Numbered from the stretch's first letter, positions 1 to 6,060 are shown. The stretch is DNA of 8,613 bases from Caryophanales bacterium UBA5364 (GCA_002410935.1 DHPM01000004.1:119186-127798), one strand, 5' to 3'. The notes: a model not told the origin generated them from the letters alone. Program-made: numbers and translations.

Positions 1-45
1 GCTAGATCCTAAGTCTAGTGCGTCTGCCAATTTCGCCACACCTGC
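1..45 (-). tRNA. tRNA-Leu (anticodon TAG), 5' part only, cut by window edge
   Basis: Read on the minus strand, the gene begins at base 45 with acceptor strand GCAGGTG. A D arm follows (GCG stem, a loop containing TTGGCAGA, CGC), then an anticodon stem-loop of CTAGA, CTTAGGA, TCTAG. The central anticodon is TAG, which reads leucine CUN codons. The long D loop and the leucine-type 5' end fit a class II tRNA, but the variable arm, T arm and 3' end lie outside the window. Only six bases separate it from the upstream tRNA at 52-128, so the two are almost certainly one transcript. Confidence 0.88.
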
Positions 46-51
46 AATTAG

Positions 52-128
52 TGGTGGACCCTGTAGGATTCGAACCTACGACCGCCCGGTTATGAGCCGG
101 ATGCTCTAACCAACTGAGCTAAGGGTCC
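52..128 (-). tRNA. tRNA with CAT anticodon, probably tRNA-Ile2 (lysidine type)
   Basis: A complete cloverleaf reads on the minus strand: acceptor GGACCCT pairs with AGGGTCC; D stem GCTC/GAGC; anticodon stem TCCGG/CCGGG with loop CTCATAA; T stem GTAGG/CCTAC around TTCGAAT; discriminator A and an encoded CCA at 54-52. It is not initiator tRNA, because acceptor pair 1-72 is a normal G-C and the three consecutive G-C pairs next to the anticodon are missing. From memory, Firmicute and Mollicute tRNA-Ile2 genes share the GGACC-type acceptor and CTCATAA loop, whereas their elongator tRNA-Met usually starts GGCGG with a TTCATA loop. I therefore favour Ile2, whose C34 is converted to lysidine by TilS. 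Elongator tRNA-Met is the alternative. Confidence 0.9.
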
Positions 129-147
129 AAAACATCACTGCGTTAAT

Positions 148-176
148 ATAATAACACAATAATTTACCAATTTCAA
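148..176 (-). promoter_or_regulatory. Sigma-A-type promoter of the tRNA cluster
   Basis: On the minus strand TTGAAA (176-171) and TATTAT (153-148) are separated by exactly 17 bases, which places the transcription start near base 141, about 13 bases before the mature 5' end of the tRNA at 128. No other candidate of this quality lies upstream. It would drive both tRNA genes leftward out of the window. Confidence 0.7.
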
Positions 177-200
177 TATTTTTTGAAACAAAATTCCAAA

Positions 201-229
201 TTGTTTGTATATCGACAATATTTTATGAT
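201..229 (+). promoter_or_regulatory. Sigma-A-type promoter of the dehydratase/activase-cysS operon
   Basis: TTGTTT (201-206) and TATGAT (224-229) are separated by 17 bases, predicting a start near 236 and a very short leader of about 17 bases before the TTG start codon at 253. The -35 also forms the right arm of a six-base inverted repeat (AAACAA at 186-191, TTGTTT at 201-206). That repeat could be an operator, or chance in AT-rich DNA. Confidence 0.6.
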
Positions 230-240
230 AAAATCTATTA

Positions 241-247
241 AGAGGTG
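241..247 (+). promoter_or_regulatory. Ribosome binding site that fixes a TTG start codon
   Basis: AGAGGTG lies five bases upstream of TTG at 253. There is no in-frame ATG at this position and the first internal Met is residue 59, far inside the conserved N-terminal domain. The binding site therefore selects TTG as the start. The resulting N-terminus, MKVGIARAFLYYKYG, matches the usual beginning of this family. Confidence 0.75.
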
Positions 248-252
248 ATAGA

Positions 253-1188
253 TTGAAAGTAGGAATAGCGAGAGCGTTTTTATATTATAAATATGGGCAT
301 TTATGGGAAACATTCTTTAAAGAGTTAGGCATAGATGTTGTTATTAGTCCAGAAACAAATAAAGAAACTTTAAAGAATGGAACAAAGTATTCAATTGATG
401 AAAGTTGTCTATCATCAAAAATATATATGGGTCATATTTATTATTTAATTGATAAATGTGATTATATCTTTGTACCTAGAATTGCTACCCTTCAAAATAA
501 TAATATGGTTTGCACAAAATTTCATGCAGCATATGACTTAGTAAATAATACTTTTAAAGATAAAAATATTAAATTATTAGATTATAATGTAGATTATCGT
601 AAAAACCAAACAGAATTTTTAGCTTTTCTCAATATGGGTAAAAAATTAAAAAAGAAAAAATTTGAAATTGTAAGAGCTTATTATCTAGCTAAACAAGCTG
701 AAAAGAAAGTTCAAGGTGTTGCCTTATTAGAACAAGAACAAATACTAAAAACTAAAGGCAAATTAAAGATATTAATTGTGGCTCATCCTTATAATGTTTA
801 TGATAAATATATTGGTGAACCAATTTTAAAGTATTTAGAGGAATTAGATTGTGTTCCTATTATTGCGGATGTTGCTCCTAAAGCCGAGGCAATTAAAAAA
901 TCAAAAGAGATTAGTCCTACTTTACCATGGTTGTATAACAAGGAATTGTTAGGAACGATTGAGTTATTTAAAAAAGATATTGATGGTGTTATTTTAATGA
1001 CTTCTTTTCCATGTGGGCCTGATTCATTAGTTAATGAAATTATTCTTAGAAGATTTAAAGATAAGCCTATTATTAATTTAATTTTAGATGAACAAGAAGG
1101 AACGGCAGGAAGAGAAACAAGAATCGAGAGTTTTATTGATATTATTAAACTAAAAAAGGATGATGTAAATGGCAAAGAAAAAAATTAG
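253..1188 (+). CDS. DUF2229/COG3580-like acyl-CoA dehydratase activase-related protein (split form)
   Basis: This 311-residue cytosolic protein belongs to the 2-hydroxyacyl-CoA dehydratase-related family usually annotated as DUF2229 or CoA-substrate-specific enzyme activase-related. The N-terminus (GIARAFLYYKYGHLWETFF, 4-22) is characteristic. It is followed by SPETNKETLKNG (32-43), DESC (49-52), CTKF (87-90), an HPYNVYD motif (178-184) that starts the second Rossmann-like half, FPCGPDS (252-258), and a C-terminal block DEQEGTAGRETRIESF (279-294). Cysteines 52, 87 and 254 are candidate ligands of an Fe-S cluster. In many Clostridia this domain is part of a single polypeptide of about 1400 residues; here it is free-standing. 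It starts at TTG and overlaps the next gene by 20 bases. No signal peptide or membrane segment is visible. The family is recognised with confidence, but its substrate and reaction are not known. Confidence 0.87.
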   Translation: MKVGIARAFLYYKYGHLWETFFKELGIDVVISPETNKETLKNGTKYSIDESCLSSKIYMGHIYYLIDKCDYIFVPRIATLQNNNMVCTKFHAAYDLVNNTFKDKNIKLLDYNVDYRKNQTEFLAFLNMGKKLKKKKFEIVRAYYLAKQAEKKVQGVALLEQEQILKTKGKLKILIVAHPYNVYDKYIGEPILKYLEELDCVPIIADVAPKAEAIKKSKEISPTLPWLYNKELLGTIELFKKDIDGVILMTSFPCGPDSLVNEIILRRFKDKPIINLILDEQEGTAGRETRIESFIDIIKLKKDDVNGKEKN

Positions 1189-2239
1189 TTTTCCTCAATT
1201 TGGAAATTATTGCATTCCATTTGAATATCTTTTAACAAACATATTAAATGTTGATTATATTATACCTCCACCAACTACTAAGAAAACATTAGAGTTAGGA
1301 AGTATGCATAGTCCTGATTTTGTATGCGCTCCTTTTAAATATCAATTAGGAGGATATATAGAAGCGTTAGAAGCAGGAGCTGACGTATTATTTCAAGTAG
1401 GTGGAGTTTGTCGTTTATGTTATTATGGTGAATTACATGAACAGATTTTAAAGGATTTAGGGTATAAGTTTGAATTTATTAATTTTAGTAATATTAATAT
1501 TTATAATCCTGTTGATATTTATAATTCTTTTAAAAAGTATAATTCTAAATTATCGGCATCCAATATTACCGTAACTCTTTTAATATGTATTGAAATGGTT
1601 AAAATGATGGATGAAATGGAAATATTTATTCGTGAAAATGTGGGGTTTGAAATAGAAAATGGTAGTTTTGATAAAATTTATAATGAATTTTTAGATAAAA
1701 TTAGACAAGTAAAATCTAAAAAAGAATTAAAAAAAATATATTCTATTTATTATAAAAAACTAAAAGATAATCCAGTGATCAAACCTAAAAATCCATTAAA
1801 AGTTGGTTTAATTGGTGAATATTATACTGTTATGGAACCATTTAGTAATCATTTTATGGAAAAGGAATTAGCTAAAAAGGGAATTGTAGTAACAAGAACG
1901 ATGAATGTATCTAATACTGTGTTTTGGTTAGGTCGTGAAAAGGAATTAAAGAAAAAAGTAAAAGGTTATTTAAAATATGATATAGGTGCAACGGGAATAG
2001 ATACGATTTCTGAAGCAATAGAGCTTGCTAAAAAGAAATATGATGGTATTATTCATGTTAAGTCATTTGGATGTACTCCAGAAATAGATGCTATGCCTGT
2101 TTTGCAAAATATATCAAATGATTATAAAATACCTATTCTATACTTTAGTTTTGATTCACAAACTAGTGAAACAGGAATTCAAACTAGATTAGAAGCATTT
2201 TATGATATGATAACCATGCGGAAGGAGAAAAACAAATGA
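1169..2239 (+). CDS. HgdB/COG3581-like 2-hydroxyacyl-CoA dehydratase D-component-related protein
   Basis: This 356-residue cytosolic protein resembles the C-terminal, dehydratase-like part of the long activase-related proteins. Visible motifs are PPPTTKKTLELG (33-44), SPDFVCAPFK (48-57), EAGADVLFQVGGVCRLCYYG (68-87), a second half beginning PLKVGLIGEYYT (209-220), KSFGCTPEIDAMPVLQ (298-313), and the final FDSQTSETGIQTRLEAF (328-344). It has exactly six cysteines (15, 53, 81, 84, 140, 302); 53, 81 and 302 match the positions of 52, 87 and 254 in the gene upstream. From memory, Cys84 replaces a glycine common in this family. The ATG is preceded by AAGGA eight bases upstream, inside the coding region of the previous gene, and the stop overlaps the next start as ATGA. 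Such overlaps suggest translational coupling and a stoichiometric complex. Substrate unknown; a true dehydratase and an Fe-S reductase role are both possible. Confidence 0.86.
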   Translation: MAKKKISFPQFGNYCIPFEYLLTNILNVDYIIPPPTTKKTLELGSMHSPDFVCAPFKYQLGGYIEALEAGADVLFQVGGVCRLCYYGELHEQILKDLGYKFEFINFSNINIYNPVDIYNSFKKYNSKLSASNITVTLLICIEMVKMMDEMEIFIRENVGFEIENGSFDKIYNEFLDKIRQVKSKKELKKIYSIYYKKLKDNPVIKPKNPLKVGLIGEYYTVMEPFSNHFMEKELAKKGIVVTRTMNVSNTVFWLGREKELKKKVKGYLKYDIGATGIDTISEAIELAKKKYDGIIHVKSFGCTPEIDAMPVLQNISNDYKIPILYFSFDSQTSETGIQTRLEAFYDMITMRKEKNK

Positions 2240-3195
2240 AAAAAGCATATTTAGGAGTCGATATAGGTTCTATATCTACTAAAGGTGTTATTTTAGATGA
2301 AGATAATAATATTTTAGCATCTAAATATATATGGACTGAGGGAAATCCTATCGGTGCTGTTAAAAACTTAATTGGTGAATTAGAACAACAAATCGATACT
2401 AGTAAAATAAAAATTGTATCTATAGGAACAACTGGTAGTGCTCGAAAATTAATTGGGGTAGTATTAAATGCTAGTGTTGTTAAAAATGAAATTACGGCTC
2501 ATGCAATTGGAACAACTTCCATTTATCCTGATGTTCGTACTATTTTTGAAATAGGTGGTCAAGATTCTAAGATTATTTTAATTGAAGATGGTATCGTTGT
2601 TGACTATGCCATGAATACTTTATGTGCAGCAGGTACTGGTTCTTTCCTATCAAGTCAAGCTAAAAGATTAGGATTAGAAGTAGAGGAATTTGGTGAATTA
2701 GCTTTAAAAAGTAAAAAGCCAACTAATATTGCAGCTCGTTGTACTGTGTTTGCTGAATCTGATTTAGTTCATAAAGCTCAAATAGGACATAAGAAAGAGG
2801 ATATTGTTGCTGGTTTATGTAAGGCCGTCGTTACTAATTACTTAAATAATGTTGGTAAAGGTAAAAAAATAATGGCTCCAATTGTCTTTCAAGGTGGGGT
2901 TAGTAAAAATGTTGGTGTTATAAAATCATTTGAAGACATTACCGGACAAAAAGTATTAGTGGATCCTAATAGTCATTTAATGGGGGCGATTGGGGTTGCT
3001 ATTCTAGCAAGAAAATCAGGTCAAGAAATAGAATTTGACTTTAATATTGCTAATATTGAATTCAAAACCAAAGGAGTCGAATGTCATAAATGTGCTAATA
3101 ACTGTGAAATCATTTGTATCTATCGTGGTAAGTATTTAATTGACGCCTGGGGTAATAAATGCGATAATGGTGCTATTCCAATCAAAAATCATTAA
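2236..3195 (+). CDS. Acyl-CoA dehydratase activase, BadF/BadG/HgdC-type ASKHA ATPase
   Basis: This 319-residue protein is an ATP-driven electron donor of the archerase type. The family is a homodimer with one [4Fe-4S] cluster at the subunit interface and uses ATP hydrolysis to inject a low-potential electron into a partner Fe-S enzyme. Visible are phosphate-1 motif GVDIGSISTKGV (7-18), the second nucleotide-binding segment EIGGQDSK (105-112), the cluster cysteine in NTLCAAGTGSF (Cys130), the second cluster cysteine in ARCTVFAESD (Cys169), and the adenosine motif GGVSKN (220-225). Beyond the core is a tail with CHKCANNCEIIC (283-294) plus Cys309, a possible extra metal site also found in long activase proteins. 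AGGAG sits eight bases before the ATG, and the four-base overlap with the gene upstream makes that protein pair the obvious electron acceptor. Assignment to the family is firm; the physiological partner is inferred from context. Confidence 0.92.
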   Translation: MKKAYLGVDIGSISTKGVILDEDNNILASKYIWTEGNPIGAVKNLIGELEQQIDTSKIKIVSIGTTGSARKLIGVVLNASVVKNEITAHAIGTTSIYPDVRTIFEIGGQDSKIILIEDGIVVDYAMNTLCAAGTGSFLSSQAKRLGLEVEEFGELALKSKKPTNIAARCTVFAESDLVHKAQIGHKKEDIVAGLCKAVVTNYLNNVGKGKKIMAPIVFQGGVSKNVGVIKSFEDITGQKVLVDPNSHLMGAIGVAILARKSGQEIEFDFNIANIEFKTKGVECHKCANNCEIICIYRGKYLIDAWGNKCDNGAIPIKNH

Positions 3196-3206
3196 GGAGG
3201 TAAATA

Positions 3207-4601
3207 ATGAGAATATATAATACATTAACGAAACAAGTAGAAGATTTTGTTCCAAATGAAGAAAATAAGGTTAAAATGTATACTTGTGGTCCAACGGTTT
3301 ATCATTATGCCCATATTGGTAATTTAAGGACTTATATCTTTGAAGATATTTTAGAGAAATCTTTAACTTATTTAGGATATGAAGTTAAAAGAGTAATGAA
3401 TATTACGGATGTTGGTCATTTAACTAGTGATTCTGATACAGGTGAAGATAAAATGCTTAAAGGAGCCATTAGAGAAAATAAAACAGTTTACGAAATTGCT
3501 GACTTTTATACTAAAGCCTTCTTTAATGATACCGATAAACTAAATATTAAAAAGCCAGAAATAATTGAAAAAGCATCTGATCAAATTGACCAATATATCA
3601 AAATGATTAAGAAATTATTAGAAAATGACTATGCTTATTTAGCTAATGGTAATGTTTATTTTGACATAACTAAAGCTAATGATTATTATCAATTATCTGG
3701 TAAAAATAGTGATGATTTGCTTGTTGGGGCTAGAGAAGATGTTAGTGAAGATAAAAATAAGAAAAATCAAGCAGACTTTGTTTTATGGTTTACTGATTCT
3801 AAATTTGAAAATCAAGCAATGCAATGGGATAGTCCATGGGGTAGAGGATATCCTGGATGGCATATTGAATGTTCAGGTATATCTTTGAAATATTTAGGTG
3901 AATACTTAGATATTCACTGTGGTGGAGTAGATAATATCTTCCCTCATCATACTAATGAAATAGCTCAAACAGAAGCTTATGTTGGTCATAAATGGTGTAA
4001 TTATTGGTGCCATGGTGAACACTTAAACGATAGTACTGGTAAAATGAGTAAATCAAAAGGAGAGTTTTTAACTTTAAGCTTACTAGAAAGTAAAGGTTAT
4101 AATCCTTTAGTATATCGCTTATTCTGTTTACAATCACATTATCGCAAGCAATTAGTGTTTAGTTATGAAGGAATGGACAATACTAGTACTGCTTATAATA
4201 AACTATTAAATCGTATTAAAGGTATTAAAAATGATTTATCAGGTGATGTAGATGAGAAACTTGTTACTAAATATGATAATCAATTTAAAGAAGCGCTAAA
4301 TAATGATTTAAATACTTCTTTAGCATTAACTACCTTATACGATGTATTAAAAGATGATATATCTAATAAAACAAAACTTGTATTAATTGAAAAGTTTGAT
4401 AAAGTATTATCACTAGATTTATTAAAAGAAAAAGAAGTAGATAATGAATTAGTTGATTATATTAATGAAATGATTGAAAAAAGAGATATGGCTAAAAAGA
4501 ATAAAGATTATGCTTTAGCTGATCAAATTCGTGATGAACTATTAACTAAAGGCATAACGATTAAAGATACTAGAGAAGGAACTACTTACGAAATAAACTA
4601 A
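3207..4601 (+). CDS. cysS: Cysteinyl-tRNA synthetase
   Basis: CysS attaches cysteine to tRNA-Cys in the cytosol in an ATP-dependent, two-step class I reaction. The 464-residue protein is full length for the family. It shows the N-terminal TCGPTVYHYAHIGN with zinc ligand Cys27 and the HIGH-type signature HIGN (36-39), the remaining zinc ligands in WHIECS (Cys222) and FPHHTNE (His247, Glu251), and the KMSKS loop (279-283). The C-terminal region carries the DALR-like helical domain and a final anticodon-binding segment (KKNKDYALADQIRDEL). AAGGAGG overlaps the stop codon of the activase gene and lies six bases before the ATG, leaving only 11 bases between the genes, so they are very probably co-transcribed. 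No T-box leader or separate promoter is visible. A terminator follows immediately. The mrnC gene often found after cysS in Firmicutes is not here. Confidence 0.97.
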   Translation: MRIYNTLTKQVEDFVPNEENKVKMYTCGPTVYHYAHIGNLRTYIFEDILEKSLTYLGYEVKRVMNITDVGHLTSDSDTGEDKMLKGAIRENKTVYEIADFYTKAFFNDTDKLNIKKPEIIEKASDQIDQYIKMIKKLLENDYAYLANGNVYFDITKANDYYQLSGKNSDDLLVGAREDVSEDKNKKNQADFVLWFTDSKFENQAMQWDSPWGRGYPGWHIECSGISLKYLGEYLDIHCGGVDNIFPHHTNEIAQTEAYVGHKWCNYWCHGEHLNDSTGKMSKSKGEFLTLSLLESKGYNPLVYRLFCLQSHYRKQLVFSYEGMDNTSTAYNKLLNRIKGIKNDLSGDVDEKLVTKYDNQFKEALNNDLNTSLALTTLYDVLKDDISNKTKLVLIEKFDKVLSLDLLKEKEVDNELVDYINEMIEKRDMAKKNKDYALADQIRDELLTKGITIKDTREGTTYEIN

Positions 4602-4633
4602 AAGAATTATTTAAAGATAATTCTTTTTTTATT
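4601..4633 (+). terminator. Rho-independent terminator of the activase-cysS operon
   Basis: AAAGAATTAT (4601-4610) pairs perfectly with ATAATTCTTT (4617-4626) around a six-base loop and runs into a T tract (4624-4630). The stem starts on the last base of the cysS stop codon. The stem is AT-rich, but ten paired bases plus the T run make it a good candidate. Confidence 0.8.
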
Positions 4634-4654
4634 ATAAATATTGTGTAAGATATA

Positions 4655-4663
4655 TGCTATAAT
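4655..4663 (+). promoter_or_regulatory. Extended -10 promoter of truB
   Basis: TGCTATAAT is a consensus extended -10 (TG at 4655-4656, TATAAT at 4658-4663). The matching -35 position (about 4635-4640) is poor, as is typical of extended -10 promoters. The predicted start near 4670 gives a leader of about 26 bases with AGGTG at 4686-4690 before the ATG at 4696. Confidence 0.7.
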
Positions 4664-4695
4664 ATGGTTATGTCTTATAATTAGTAGGTGAAGAA

Positions 4696-5559
4696 ATGAA
4701 CGGAATAATAATTATAAATAAAGAATCAGACTTTACTAGTCGTGATGTTGTTAATATTATTGGTAAAAAGTTTCATACTAAAAAGGTTGGCCATGCTGGA
4801 ACACTAGATCCACTGGCTACCGGTGTTTTAGTAGTCTGTGTTGGAACTTCGACTAAATTAGTTGAATTATTAACTTCACATGATAAAGAATATATTGCGG
4901 AAATTACATTAGGAACTTTAACCGATACTTTAGATTCAACGGGTAGAATTATTAAGGAAGAAGAAGTTTGTGTTACAGAAGATGAAGTAAAATGTGCTTT
5001 AACTTCAATGCAGGGGAAGTATCTTCAAGAGGTTCCAATTTATTCAGCAGTAAAAATAAATGGTCGAAAATTATACGAATATGCCCGAAATAATGAACCA
5101 ATTGAATTACCTAAAAGGGAAGTTGAAATTAAAAAAATTGAATTAATTAGTGATTTAAAATATGTTGATAATAAAGTAGTTTTTAAAATTAAATGTTTTG
5201 TTAGTAAAGGAACATATATTAGAGCATTAGTTAATGATATTGCAAATAAGTTAGGTACAATTGGTATTATGTCAGAACTAACGAGAACTAAACAAGGGGA
5301 CTTTTGCATTGAGGAATCTCAGTATCTTGATGAAGATTTAATTATGTTAAAACCTAGTCAAGTCTTAAATAAATATAAGAAAGTTACTGTAGATGATGTT
5401 TTAGAGGCGGATATTTTAAATGGAAAAGTTATAGATAATATCTATGACGAAGATATTGTAGTATTTATTAATAAGTTGGAAGATGCTATTGCTATTTATC
5501 GAAAGATTGCTAAAGATGATAAAAAAATAAAACCTTGGAAGATGTTAGTTACAAGATAA
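4696..5559 (+). CDS. truB: tRNA pseudouridine(55) synthase
   Basis: TruB isomerises uridine 55 in the T loop of tRNAs to pseudouridine and also helps tRNAs fold. The 287-residue protein has the N-terminal family start (NGIIIINKESDFTSRDVV), the catalytic motif GHAGTLDPLATG (32-43) with nucleophile Asp38, the KxY motif KEY (64-66), YSAVKINGRKLYEYAR (116-131), and KGTYIRALVNDIANKLG (171-187) containing the conserved Arg176. The C-terminal part, after about residue 215, is a short and divergent PUA-like region. It has its own extended -10 promoter after the cysS terminator. In many Bacilli truB is followed by ribF and then rpsO; here no ribF lies between truB and rpsO. No frameshift or missing motif is seen. 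Confidence 0.96.
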   Translation: MNGIIIINKESDFTSRDVVNIIGKKFHTKKVGHAGTLDPLATGVLVVCVGTSTKLVELLTSHDKEYIAEITLGTLTDTLDSTGRIIKEEEVCVTEDEVKCALTSMQGKYLQEVPIYSAVKINGRKLYEYARNNEPIELPKREVEIKKIELISDLKYVDNKVVFKIKCFVSKGTYIRALVNDIANKLGTIGIMSELTRTKQGDFCIEESQYLDEDLIMLKPSQVLNKYKKVTVDDVLEADILNGKVIDNIYDEDIVVFINKLEDAIAIYRKIAKDDKKIKPWKMLVTR

Positions 5560-5644
5560 TTCCTTTATTAAGTATATTATTAGAAATAATAATTAAAATA
5601 ATAAATGCTGATATTATAAAATTATAAAAAACTTTTGATAACAC
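5560..5644 (+). other. AT-rich intergenic spacer after truB, no clear terminator
   Basis: This spacer holds no open reading frame with a ribosome binding site. A perfect seven-base inverted repeat, TATTATT (5575-5581) and AATAATA (5585-5591) with a three-base loop, is present but has no T tract behind it on the plus strand. Whether truB transcripts end here or read into rpsO cannot be decided. Confidence 0.4.
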
Positions 5645-5673
5645 TTGCATATTATTAGAATATGGTGTATATT
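5645..5673 (+). promoter_or_regulatory. Sigma-A-type promoter of rpsO-pnp
   Basis: TTGCAT (5645-5650) and TATATT (5668-5673) are separated by 17 bases, predicting a start near 5680 and a leader of about 70 bases. A second overlapping combination (TTGATA about 11 bases earlier with GAATAT, also 17 spaced) is less like consensus. Confidence 0.6.
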
Positions 5674-5679
5674 GGTAAT

Positions 5680-5749
5680 GTGCTTTTACTTGGATTAAAA
5701 ATCTCCGATTTATTCTAGGTATTAGTGAATTATAAGAAAGGAGAATATT
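5680..5749 (+). promoter_or_regulatory. Structured rpsO 5' leader, candidate S15 autoregulatory element
   Basis: The predicted leader folds into an imperfect hairpin: TACTTGGA (5687-5694) pairs with TCTAGGTA (5714-5721) with G-U wobbles, and AAATC (5699-5703) pairs with GATTT (5707-5711) around a TCC loop. Immediately outside, CTTTT (5683-5687) can pair with GAAAG (5736-5740), part of the AAAGGAG ribosome binding site at 5737-5743. S15 is known to repress its own mRNA in several bacteria through leaders of different shapes. That this leader is an S15 target is inference from position and folding only. Confidence 0.45.
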
Positions 5750-6019
5750 ATGGCTTTAAAGAAAGAAGTTAAAGAAGCGATTGTTAAAAAATACGCTAAG
5801 AATGAAAAGGATACAGGTTCATCTGAAATTCAAATAGCTATTTTAACAGAAGAAATTCTAATATTAACTGAACACTTAAAAGAACATAAACATGATTACC
5901 ATTCTAGAAGAGGTTTACTTAAAAAAGTAGGTCAAAGAAAAAACTTATTGGCTCACTTACTTAAAGAAGACGTTACTAGATATCGTAATATTGTTAAAAG
6001 TTTAGGTTTAAGAAAATAA
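5750..6019 (+). CDS. rpsO: 30S ribosomal protein S15
   Basis: S15 is a primary 16S rRNA-binding protein that organises the three-way junction of the small-subunit platform. The 89-residue length is exactly that of the family. Visible are the N-terminal helix region, [16 protein letters not shown] (21-36), and the rRNA-binding loop [18 protein letters not shown] (46-63), with conserved His42, Asp49 and Ser52; the C-terminus [13 protein letters not shown] is also typical. AAAGGAG lies six bases before the ATG. It has its own promoter and structured leader and is followed by pnp in the same orientation, the classical rpsO-pnp pair. Confidence 0.98.
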   Translation: MALKKEVKEAIVKKYAKNEKDTGSSEIQIAILTEEILILTEHLKEHKHDYHSRRGLLKKVGQRKNLLAHLLKEDVTRYRNIVKSLGLRK

Positions 6020-6030
6020 TTATGTAATGT

Positions 6031-6060
6031 AGGCACTCCTTTTTGAGTGTCTTTATTTTT
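6031..6060 (+). terminator. Terminator or attenuator between rpsO and pnp
   Basis: AGGCACTC (6031-6038) pairs with GAGTGTCT (6045-6052), eight base pairs with one G-U, around a six-base CTTTTT loop, followed by a T-rich stretch (6052-6060). No convincing promoter lies between this hairpin and pnp, so pnp is probably expressed by read-through, and the hairpin would lower pnp relative to rpsO. It could also be an RNase processing or stabilising site. Confidence 0.7.

Noticed and set aside
798..1175. Minus-strand open frame of 125 codons inside the DUF2229 gene
   Set aside because: It is fully antisense to a well-supported family member, lacks a visible ribosome binding site and gives a low-complexity Ser/Ile/Leu protein; it is a shadow frame.
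2236..2239. Possible TGA-as-tryptophan code (Mycoplasma type)
   Set aside because: All tryptophans checked in conserved motifs use TGG, no gene contains an internal TGA, and TGA serves as the stop of the gene ending at 2239, so the standard bacterial code fits.
3150..3230. T-box or other riboswitch ahead of cysS
   Set aside because: Only 11 bases separate cysS from the preceding gene, and no T-box core or terminator/antiterminator pair is visible.
3679..3888. Plus-strand 69-codon frame inside cysS
   Set aside because: It is out of frame within conserved cysS sequence and rich in Ile, Leu and Lys as expected for a shifted AT-rich frame.
5574..5592. Inverted repeat after truB considered as a terminator
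   Set aside because: The seven-pair stem is purely A/T with a three-base loop and is not followed by a T tract on the plus strand.
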